From positions 21,801,923-21,865,922 of the forward strand of contig OX377201.1 of the NCBI GenBank assembly GCA_947396885.1: a DNA stretch of 64,000 bases. The letters are read 5' to 3'. The translations under genes were made by a program, and so were the position numbers. Origin of the DNA: Heligmosomoides polygyrus polygyrus (taxonomy: Eukaryota > Nematoda > Chromadorea > Rhabditida > Heligmosomidae). This document shows, one piece after another, positions 24,681 to 36,600 of the stretch. The notes under the pieces were generated by a model. That model saw nothing but the letters and a program-made list of their open reading frames with translations, did not search any database and was not told where the DNA came from. How positions within the stretch are numbered: the stretch's first letter is position 1; every line of letters begins with the position of its first letter.

Positions 24681-27600
24681 TTACGTTTTACTAGGAATAG
24701 TGATAGTGATGGATGATGTTGTAGAAGAGCTATGTTTGAATGCGGGGTGTGTGAAGAACAATACCCAAACGGGCGTAAAAAGTAACAAATCCAGTTGAAA
24801 AGACCGCAGTGTCAGAGATAAATTAATGTCACTGTATAGGACGAAATAGACCTAAACAACCATTTTTTTCTACATTTATATTTACATTCTGAACAGTCAG
24901 TGAGAGAACTAAAACTGCGTAGCGCATTTTGAGATCAAAGTTGTTACGAGAAAACTCGAAATGCCACTACATGATAAAGTTGCAATTAGCGGCTAGCAAG
25001 CTAAAAACGCTCCACTCTGTAAAGTGGAAGTAGGATTTCTGAGTGAAAACAGAAATAATTGCGCAGAAAGCAAGGAAATTGAGGACTGTGGTGTGGCAAC
25101 GCAAAAGGCAAACTCACGTTTGTAAATGCAAAGGTGAGCATGCACAGTAGAGATGTGAAGGTGAGAATCGTGATAGACCTTTCCGCGCCCGATATTGAAA
25201 CAGATCGGCTGGAGGAGCTGAAATGCGCGCAATATGACTTGCTACGCGGCACTGGAATGAGAGGAAGTACGTACGTACGCATCACTTCACTTCGATCAAC
25301 ACTTTTGTCTGTTTTCTCTGTCTTTATACACTAGTAATAAACAATTTATAAAATCGAGCCATCACTAGAATAGAAAAGCGTTGCAAGCCTTTTTATGCGC
25401 TCTCCGTCTATCATTCATTCTCACTCTCGATACCATAGGTGCATTTTTGCTCCTGCGCATTTTGAATATGAAGCAGCCCAATTTTCACTTGGCAGACCTA
25501 CTCAAAGATCTGTAAGGTCGGCTCAGCCGACTGAGTCTTTCTCGTCATAAAACTCTCAGCCAGGAGTGCCAGCGACTAAGCGGACGAGGGATTTCTTCCA
25601 CACAATGCAACGCACTATTTCCTACTACTACGGATGCCGGTCCCTAAAAAGGCAAGCACATTTTAGTAAACATTCTTAAGATTATAGGAAAATTTCATTT
25701 AATATTGCAGCAATAAGATCGGATCGTATAAGAAAGAATTTTGGTCTTGGATGGCATCGGATCGGCAAAACATAAATTCTAGTGTTTTTCATGCAGATGG
25801 GCAAAAGCAAATAGGAAGTGCTGTAAAATACGACGCAAACCTCGATACTGAGCGGATTTTGTAGACCGTGGCAAAGGACGACAAAAGAAACACTGCTGAT
25901 GAAGCACATGCTGAGCATGCCATACAAATACTGTTGCGCCACTAAAATAAGCTTCATACACGTTCATTAAACGGTATGCTTGAACTTCAAGATTTTTCAT
26001 GTCTGACCTGCGGAAACACCTTTTTGTACTCGAACGAGATTCCGTAACCAGGAAACGTTCCTATACTGATGTAGGCGGTCGCTGGATAAAGAAACCAGGT
26101 TGTGATCACAGGTGCCAGATATATGGTCAAGAAAGTAAAGGGGAGCACCCTTCGCATAACCTTAAAATTGAAAGCTTTTTTAGTTGTCCTTAAATTATGA
26201 AATCATGGCACTTGTTCCTTCTAATTTCTGTGACAACACAGAATAAAGGATAAAAGGATAAAGGACGGCGTTACTCAATCCCTTCTGGGATGCGCCAGCG
26301 CATTCTACTTCTACGGGATGTCGTGGAGGCGACATGACTGCGTATTTGGCCATACAATGACTTGCGGTGGCCAGCCGATGGACAAGTCAGCGCTTTATCC
26401 TTCCCAGACAAGTCTGGTACCAATTCACCGACCCCGGAGGGATGGAAGGCTTGGTTGGCCTGGGCGGGAAATCCGAACCAGGAACCTGGTATCGGGTGCA
26501 CGCGGCAGTCGCGCCTCCTCCGACTGCGCTACACGCGCCCTTACAACCTCGGTAGTATAGTGGTGAGTATCCTCGTCTGTCACAACACAGAATAAATTTA
26601 AAAAATTCGCCAATCAAGTGTCTAATCAATCTTTTGGTATCTCGCAAACAGAAAAGACAATCTCAAGGCAGGAAATTACATGCGAAATGATAGCGCAAAC
26701 TGATTTAAAAATTTCCCCGTTTCAGCTTAGATCATATTAACCACTGAAAGGTTTTGTACGCCAATAATTAAATTGACCGCTCTTTGACAGCGGTTTTCCT
26801 TTTCTTTTTTCCTTTTCAAGGGGTCGTTTTTGTATGTTTTGTACATAGTTTGCATGTTTTTTGTACTTCGTGTAAGAGTCTATTCTCTGCTTTTGAAGAC
26901 CTGCTGAGGAGACGTTGCCAATTCTCCAGCTAACAGCGATGCGATGCGGGATTACCAAATTTAGGTGTTACTAAGGTATAATCCCGCAGTGTCCGCGGAT
27001 GGGCACTGCCGGGACTCCACACTACTTTTCGCAGCCCGCCAACACTCGTGGCTGGTCGCCAACGAACGATGAGGGGGCTGACACGCTGCTCGTGCACAAG
27101 CCACTCTCGGTGCACAGAGTGTGCGGGGTGTAGGGAATAACGATGGTAGATGAGATGGATGGTTAATCACAGTGCGGTTATATAACTGCAATGAGAAAAT
27201 TCCGTGTTCAAGTCTCCATGATCGACTTTCATAAAACCTGGGCATTTTTGATAGAATAGTTTCAAATCTTCTGTGCCACGCAGGTTTGTTAAATTCAACT
27301 TTATTACGCCTGACGTTTCCACGGTATCGTCGTTATCAAAGGCCTGAAAGAAGTTTGGTGGTTTGCAGAATGTACACTAAACCGTCAACTGCCCTAATTT
27401 TCCAACCCTGCAGTACCAGTGGGATGCCAAAGTGTCACGAAGAAATTACTCCAATACGAACGCAACTCACCGCTGCTTTATCAGCACTGGAAGACCGCAC
27501 TACAATGTGACAACTATGTAGCAAGTGAAACACACAATTCGGGCAGTTGACGGTATGAGTGTACATTCTGCAGACCACCGAGCTTCTTTCAGGCCTTTGA

Positions 27601-30600
27601 TAACGACGAGGCCGTCGAAACGTCAGGCGTAATAAAGTTGAATTTAACCAACCTGCGTGCCAGAGAAGATTTGGAATTATTTTGTGCTCATTTACTCATT
27701 TATTCGTTGTCCACTCACATATTCTCTTTTTGGTCAGTTATTTATGCTGAATTGCGCAATCAGTTTTGGGAAGTGCTCTGCGCCCTGCTAATGCATAATA
27801 TCGTTAAACCAAGTTGAATTGCTGCCTAGTTTATTTGAAGAAACTTGGAGCGCAGACACTTATAAAGGTAGAGATTGCTTGGTCTTGAAAGTCTTGCGAA
27901 TCGGAAAGAAGATCAACGAGCATCGTTCTTCCGACTACGGTGGTGTACAGTACCGGACGCGTCTTTTGAATAGACGCCGAAAAAACCGCACTTTTGCGGT
28001 TTTTGGGTCTTTTTGCTTAACTCGCCCAAAGGTCATCCATTTGAAAAACCAAGAGTACATCTGAGCTCAGGAGATCGAGCTCTATCGTATAGTGTATACA
28101 TTTTATATGAAAGATCAAAAATGGCCAAAATTGAAAAGCGCACTCCAAAGTCTCGCCGGAACAGAGTACAGCAATTCCAGAGTAGGGCGGCTGACCATTT
28201 CTCATAAAACTCCCTAAATGCTCACTCTACAAACTGTTCCCCCTCTTTGATTGATAGATCCGATCCTATATGCACTGTGCACGGCGCACTCTCAGAGTAT
28301 TCCTGGAATGACAAAACACTTTACGCCATGCTTGAGCTGCTCCGACAACATGCAAGTCCTGGAATATAAGCTTCTCCAAACGCAAAAAGTCGTTTTTGAC
28401 CAGCCACTGTGAAAATGCGGTGGTTTGGCGAAGTTGTATACATGATTGTGTAGAACTCGAAGAGACTAATCGAACGGTACCAACCTTTTCTAAAAAACAT
28501 CAAATTAGAGGAAGTGTGAACATGCAACGGTTGTCGACGCCTTGCGGCCGACAACTCGTTCGCGGCCGGCCTTCTCAATGGAGCGCAAGTTTTCAATTTT
28601 GGCCATTTTTGACCTTTCATATGAAATATATATATACCAAACGATAGAGCTCGATCTCGTGAGCTCAGATGTACTCTTGGTTTTTCAAATGGATGACCTT
28701 TCGGCGAGTTATAGCAAAAAGACGCGAAAACCGAAAAGTGCGGTTTTTTCGGCGTCTATTCAAAAGACGCGTCCGCTACTGTACATGATTTAAACTGAAA
28801 TACATGGCGTGACTTTATCACCCATCCACGAAAATTATTATTCCATCTATAGTGAAGTCCAATCTATCCACCAGTATTGCTCCAGTTCCTTGCTTTCCGC
28901 GCAATCATTTCTGTTTTTCACTCACAAGTGATACTTCCACTTTAGAGAATGCTGTGAGATCGCTTGAGTTTGACGCGTCTAGCTTCTCTTTGGCGATTCT
29001 AGTAGTAGTTGAAGGGCTCAGACATCGTCGAATGTTACACTAAGAGAACAACAGTGGCAGCTGGAGGCGATGCCACTTCCACTTTCACATCAAATTGGAC
29101 GCTTTTAAAATTATTTCCGAATCAAAACGAACACATTAAACCGGACTCCCTAAGAAGGTCGACATAAATCTTTGTTTAAGACTATTTACTATAAATTTCC
29201 TTGAAAAACTATAGTTCTTGTATTCGAAAAGTTGAATACAGTACTTGAGGTCTTATTAAATTTTTCTTTTAAGAAGAACGATGGTTTAAGTCTTATTTTG
29301 AAGTACACCAGTGATTTCCAACTATCCCACAAGAAAAATCGCGCCATGCAGTCATCCAGCACATACCGTTTTTCAGTCTGTGGCGTTACGCACTTATCGA
29401 CGGTAAAATGGACAACGGGTAAAGGACGCTGTTTATGAATTCCTTTTAGTTATCCTACAGTAGACAGTTTGAATGCGCATTTATTCAACATAATCAAGTG
29501 TGGTGGCCAACGATAAACAATTCAGTATGCTATCTTTCCTAGACAAGCCCGGTACCAATTAACCGACACTGCAGCAAGAGAACGCTTTGTTGGACTGAGC
29601 GCGATCCAAACCAAGAATTTTAATTCGGGTGGGGGAGCAGGCAATAGCCAAGCAGACTACAAGGTGCAATGTCTTCTTGTAAAAAACTAAAAAAATTCTG
29701 CCTTTTTGACCTTAGAAGAAGCTTAAAAACACTTTTGTAGGTGAAGGAATAAAATTTTTGATCTATCCTAGTCGGGAAGGTGGCAGATAACTTAAAATAT
29801 GTAAGAAATCAACATGAGACTTGCCGAGCTGTTCCTACAGATAGGACCTGAACTAGAAAAATTCCCGGAGAAAAATAATAATTTACTGTAACTTTTCTTG
29901 AAAAATCTATGTCCTTCTATTCGAAAAGATGAATACAGTGCTTGAAGTCTTATAAAATTGGACCCAAACCATAAAAATACACGAAGAAAAAGGGATAATT
30001 TACGTAACTTTTCTTGGAAAAACTATAGTTCTTCTACTCGAAAAGTTATACGCAGTATTTGTTCTCGCCGCGGTTGTAAGCAGGCAAAGTTATGTGCCCT
30101 CATCTCCATATTAGATGGTTATAACACGTCAGACGGTAGTCAGCACGTGGCATGCGTCCATTGCTCCTTGCCCGCCGAGACGGTTGTAAAACCGCGGCGA
30201 TTTAAATTTTTGGTCTGTTTGTCCGTTCTTTGTTTTTTATAGGTTCCATATCGTTCTCTAGGAGCCTAAGAGAAGTCTAAGTCTCAAGTCGATTAGCTAC
30301 ATACTTCTTAGTTATGTCTCTTCCTCCCACCCCGACTAGGATAGATCCAAAACTTCAAACAACATTCTGAACACCTGTTCCCTTTTAGGGGAAGCTGAGC
30401 AATGAATCTTGAACGTTGCTAGTTACTGGGACGATTCAAGTTTGACATTGAGAATACGCTCTAAGCAGAAACGACACGTGTTGGCCGCGGCCGTTTCTTG
30501 TCGATGACGGGCTGCTGCGGTGCACTCCCCTGTCGCAGACGTGCCGCAGGTGTGTTCACTGTGGTATACCATGGTCGTTAATCGTTTATTGGCTCCACCT

Positions 30601-33600
30601 TACTCTGTTGCTGTTGGAGTAGATTGCTATCGTTCTAAGCACTGATATGGAAGTTGCAGAGTAGAATGTCATATATTGCATGTGATATAGAAGGATATAG
30701 ATAGCCGTCAGGTAGGCTCCAACAGGCAATGTTGTAAGCCAACCGGTGATAAGGCCGGAAACCAGAATTCGTGTCATTATGAAGTCAAACAGAAAATAGA
30801 ATATGTTCTGAAATTTGCGCTAACGAAGAAGTGTAAGAGAGGATTGCAAGTATTAAAAGGTAACTCTATGCTTCAATCGACCAATAAAATTATTAAGTAT
30901 CGAAGTTTAAGCGCCACCATCGTTTGCACTAAACTTCCGTTGTGTACCAGTTTTAAAACCTCTGCGTGATTCACAAATGGCTATAAAAGCTTCTTCAATA
31001 GTTTTGGAAAATTTATAAAACGTTTGGTAAGCGTACGATAACTAAGATGACCAGGTACCTACTGTACTTATGTAGATCATTTTTGGTCTTAATCTTTTTG
31101 TACTCTATAATGGTAGCTGCGACATCTCACTTACCTACAGCAAATACTAATAATTACTTTAGATCAATTTTTTCCAGGAGAATGTAATCAGCAGGAGCTG
31201 CGAAAGACGCGATGTGTCAGGAGGGGACTGCCAAAGTCTTTCCAGCTATGCAAAAACAATATTTAAAATGAATTATTAAAATTAAAGAAAAAATTAAAGG
31301 AAAAATAAAATTAAATCATTTTTCATTAATATGATTTCTATAAGTTGGCTATAAAGGTATAGCAGTGCTCAAAAGTTATCAAGTAGGGCGATGGCGCAAT
31401 CTTTTCACACAAAGCATAGGGATAAAGGGTAAGTTTAAGGATAGTAGACGGTGTTACATATTCTCTAATAAGATCCGCCACGCGTTCTACTTCCACGGGA
31501 TGTCGAGTAGGCGATTTGAATGCGTATTTGGGCAAATAATGACTTGCGGCGGCCAGCCGATGAACAAGTCAGCGATATATCCTTCTCAGACAAGTTTGAT
31601 ACCAAGCTGCCGACCCCAGAGATTGCTTGGGCTGGGCTGCAGACCCAAACCAAGAACTTAGTATCGAGTGCACGCCACAGCCGGGCACCTCCTTCGACTT
31701 AAACCCGTATCACAGGGCTATGGGATACGGGTTCAAATGCTGGGGCCGGACGCATCAAGTAGTGAGTATAGGTAGAGAAACGTACGGGATAGTATACCCG
31801 CAGTGGGAAGGGGTACGACTCTATTTGTGATAGGAATCAAGGCTAGGGTAGAACTAGGCTTCTTACGGGAACAGCTGATCTCACCGGAACGCCATTTTGT
31901 CAATGGGGCGCGAAATCGTCGCGGGCATGCGGAGCACCAAGGCAGCGCTTCAGGATGTACACCACCCGCCTCCACCTGGGCGTGGCGCCAGGAAGTACAG
32001 CCGCTGTTCTGCAGATTGGGAAATTGTGTTTTGCGTCTCAAAGGCTTCTTAAGATAGGCGTTAGACTCTCGGTTAAGTTTAGATGGTTCGGGTGGGTGAG
32101 CAAGGGGATGAGAGTAAGATTGTGTGCCCGCAGCGAGGGGCGCGGCCTATTTCGCACATCCTGACCGTCTCCCACCAACCAAGACCGTCGAATATCTTCT
32201 ACCCACTGGTATGCCCACGGTGTGGCGGGTAACGTTAATCATAAATGTCTTCCTGTGGGTACGACTATCCCTATATCCGGCAGACGCGCGGGTATAAGCG
32301 TTAATGAACCCGTCCCTTTGTTTTCTGACTTTGTCGTGCCCTTCTAACTACAGCGCTCCAAAGCGAAACGTGAGCAAATATTAGGTTGTCCGGAAGTTCT
32401 CAGCGTTTTGAGGGCTTCACTATGAACCACCACAACTTTCTCAAATCTTATCGGATTTAGTCGAAATAAGCACCGCTCGAATCAGCACACTTTCTCCAAA
32501 TGGGCTACCCGTCGAATTATTCCATCAGCAAAAAATCGAGATTCGTCAAAATCCACGAAAGCTCTTTTGGCTTGTTTCTAATTGGTGAAGGTTTCACCAG
32601 CGGGGAAGTTGAGGAAATGTTTGAAAGGTGACAGTCGGTTGGTGAGAGATCTGTCAAGGAAAGATCTCGCGTCGATTTTTGACAGTTGTCCCGCGCATTG
32701 ATCTTGCCGTCTCGCGGTCTTGTGGATCGCGCGCGAATTTCGTGATTAAAGGGCCCGCAACGCCTTGGGCCTCTCTCTCGAGTCTTCTACCGCCCTCCCG
32801 CACTCCGGACGCGCCGCTCCGCTACTCTCCGCTCCGGAACGCTTCCGCCGACTGTCCGACTGGACCCACGCCGCCGCCTCGTCAGGACGAGCCGTCACCA
32901 CCACTCCAGCCCTCCACTCCTCCACCGCCTCCAGGCCTCCTCACCCCCCCCCCCTGTTTTTTTGTGTTTTATTTTGTTAATAAACTTTTCATTGATCAGC
33001 TCGACCTTGCTAAAAGTGGTCTCGACCACATCATATTTAACTTGGGGGCCAATCCGGGTCGAGCTCTTTAGTGGAAAGTTTTTCTTTGGGCTGACGGCTC
33101 CTAGTCGGGTGTCGGCTCTACTGTACTTGTCGGCTCTTAAAGGGTGGCAGGTACAATTCTCAGCGGTACCAGCTGTTAGTGGCTGTTGATACCGTGGTGT
33201 CTTGGCTTCGTCCAAATCGACCTGCGTCCTGTGTACGCGGATTGGTCGTAGCAGAAGCCAAGACAGCCACGAAGAATACGCGTGTAGCCGATCGCGTCGT
33301 GTCCGAGTACTGAACGATAGGGACGGACGATCGTGAATTAATGATGTCTGTTGCAGATAAGTGTCGTCGCAACAGCAAGATGAGTGAGGCTGGAGGAAAC
33401 GGCGATGCCTCTCCGCTGCCCGACTACACGGATACGGAATCCGATAACGATATGGAGGTGTGTCATAAATTGAGCAATAAATTGGACACCTTGCGTATCA
33501 GCATTGGGGCGGAGGTGGCCAAACACTTCAGAATGGGAGACGATAGGCGAGAACAGATAGAAGTGGTAGTTGAGAATGGGGTGAAAGAAGTCTTGAAGCC

Positions 33601-36600
33601 CCTGCATAGCTTAGTGAAGTCGCTAAAGAAGCGGACTGCTAATTTAGCCACCGTGGAGACTATTTCACAGTATTTGGGTGAGCTAGATGATCTGGGTGAA
33701 AGACTTCAGGATTTGCTTAAGAGCGAGAAAAGAATAAACAAGGTGGCTTCTAAGTTAGGATGCGAGGTGAAAGATGTTAGAGGCCGTGTGAAGGCGTTAA
33801 TAAAGAATGAATTAAAACTGGTTCAGGATGCTGCCGAGAGAGTCGACGAGGTCGAAGCTTTGAAGGCCGAATTAGAGCGGCACAAGCAAAGGATCGCGGA
33901 GTTGGAGGCACAGAGTCAGAGTCGTGCCCCGCGATCGGCAAAGGATGTTGAGATCCCAGGTAAACTACATCACAGCGGGTCACATGCGTTGGACGATGAC
34001 CAGGTGAGCATGTTTCAGAATGGATGCTGCAGTCAAGCGCACAGGAGGGGATCCCGTCACACGAGTTGCAGCAGTTCCTCAGCCAGGAGGACGACAGATC
34101 ACGGTCACTTTTCTCACTAAAGACTTTGAGTAGCGAGAGTGAGTGGGAGAGTGAGGTGCGCCCTGTCAAATATCGTCATAGAGGTTCCGATATTGTTATG
34201 GCTGATTACCTCAAATTTGTTGCGCTCCCTGATGTACGACCATATTCCGGAGAGGATAAAGAATACACCTTTGAAAATTTCGTGGAAGCGTTTGAGTTGA
34301 AGTACGCGAGCGAGCACTGGAAAGACAGTGACCGTTGCGCTTTATTCAAGTCCAAGCTTTCCGGAAAGGCCAAGGCACAGTATGAAGCATTACCTAGGGA
34401 GAAAAGAAAGTCCGGATATGAGATTTTGGTTGGAGCCATGAGGGGTGTGTGTCAGGTCGAGTCTAGGAACAAAAAGATAGTAGCGCTTAGTGAACTCAAG
34501 GGCTTACGTAAGACTGAGACACAGCCTGTTACGGACTTCTGCGTAGAGCTTGAGCGTCTGACAAGGAGGGCTTACCCAGAATTGGATGAGCAGGCCCTAT
34601 CTGTGGTAAGGGCAGATCTCTTGTACGAGCAGCTAATGCACTGGGACGATTCATGCAAGCTGCAAGAGGTACTAGAGGGGCAATGTGAAGGTATGTATGA
34701 GAGGCTGAAAGACATAGCCATGCGGGTTGAAAGAAGGCGTCTCTCGCAGAGAAATAGACTATCCGAGCGTAGCAAATTTCGATTTCAAGACAAAGGGAAA
34801 TCGAAACGGACTCGGGATATAGCATTAACAGATGCCAGAGAAATTCGCCGGAGAGAGGGTACATCCCGCCCTGGTACTGCATTTGAGGAACATGCAGAGG
34901 AAATGCAGGGTGAGAAGTGCTTCAACTGTGGGGAGGTTGGGCACAAAAAGAGGGACTGTACGAAACCTAGGCGCAGCAACCGAAAGGAAGAACCAAGAGC
35001 AGCGTCGACACCGCTCTCTGCAAAGGTTCGAAGGGTAGGTTGCGGTGCTATCACATCTCAAACGATGCAATGTGGGAGAGCCAAGAAAGCAGCGTCTCTG
35101 TTCGGTAAAAGAACTGAGCTGGAAATAACACTGCTTGGAAGGAAAATGACAGCTCTTCTGGACACAGGTTCAGAAGTATCTGTTCTTCCAGTAGGAGTGC
35201 TACAGCAGGCTCTTAGTGATGGGAGAGATATTGATACTGAGGTGAAGGAGTTGCCGTTGCCCGAAGCGGTAAGCGTCACCGATGCGTCGGGCGCAAAAAT
35301 GGAATTCTTAACTGCAGTTGAATTACCTGTTACGGATAACAGTAGTAAGCAAGCCTGGAAAGTGCAGATGTTCGTGTCGTTGAGAAAACATGGCATGATT
35401 ATATTGGGCACTAATACAATAGCTGCGATGGGCTATAACTTTTCAAAACGAATAGAGCAACCAGAATTGGGTGAGCATCCCATGGCTGTGGTATCCGAAA
35501 GAGTGTACATCCCCCCAGGGAAAGCTGGTCTGGTTGAACTCAAAGGTGCAACGGAGCAGTCGACAGCGGTGCTTACATCAACTGACGAAAGAATTCCTTC
35601 CAGTGTATGCGCCATAGGCTGTAATGGCGAAGCCAAAGTAGCCGTTCTCAATGCCTCAAGTGAACCTATGATATTTCGTAAAGGTGAAAAAGTTGGAGAT
35701 TGGGAGGATATCTGTTACGAAGAGCCTTCCATTAGGGATGTGCATACCGACATGCTATGTAATGTGAAGGAAGGACTGACTAGTGAAGAAAGATTACAAA
35801 CTCTGTTTGACTGCTTGGTTCATAACAGAAGAGGGCGAGAGCTTCCACCAGAAATGAAGCAAATGATAACTGCACATAATGTCGTCTTTGCCGTAGAGGA
35901 TAGCGAGTTAACTCAGACTTCCCTAGTATCGCATGACATAGATACGGGAAATACTAAACCCATTCGGCAGAAGACGCGACCCGTTCCGATTGGTGCTCGT
36001 AAGGAGTTGAAAGAGATATTGGAAAATTTACTGCAGAGAGGAATAATTGAGCACTCTAACTCTGAGTGGGCGTCACCGGTAGTTCTAGTGAGAAAGAAAG
36101 ATGGAACTATACGGCTCTGCGTCGATTACCGGCAGTTAAACAAGTGCACCAAGCATGACGCGTATCCATTACCCGGAATAGACTCAATGCTCCAGAGCCT
36201 TCAGGGGAAGCAATACTTCAGCACTTTAGACATGGCTTCGGGGTATTGGCAGATTCCTTTGTCCCAGTTGGCAAAAGAAAAGAGTGCATTCACAACACTC
36301 GGGGGTCTTTTCCAATTCACTGTCCTTCCTTTTGGACTAACAACATCTCCGGCCGTGTTCCAACGCCTTATGGATTCTGTATTACGTGATCTGAAAAATA
36401 GAGAAGTTTTCGTCTATATAGACGATATTCTGATAGCCACGGATTCCATAGAAAGACACTATGAAGTACTGAAGCTGGTCATCGAGGCACTCTTGGAAGC
36501 TAACTTACGCCTCAAACCGCAGAAATGTGTGTTATTAGAGGACCAGGTAACCTTCCTAGGTCATTGCATAGATAAGGACGGTGTGCATGCTGATCCTGAC

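Noticed and set aside
27595..27632. Hammerhead ribozyme in the foldback arm
   Set aside because: The words TTGATAA, a CGACG/CGTCG stem and GAAAC-GTC resemble a hammerhead core, but two invariant positions differ (C3 and G8 equivalents). An Infernal search would be needed.
32679..33071. Proline-rich frames in the LTRs (also 39923-40412)
   Set aside because: They lie wholly or mostly inside the CT-rich LTRs and occur in both copies. They are compositional frames of a promoter/leader region.
34000..34018. Tiny intron (CAG/GTGAGC to TTTCAG) joining the two Gypsy gag frames
   Set aside because: The interval is about 15 nt, far below any nematode intron, and removing it would not change the frame.
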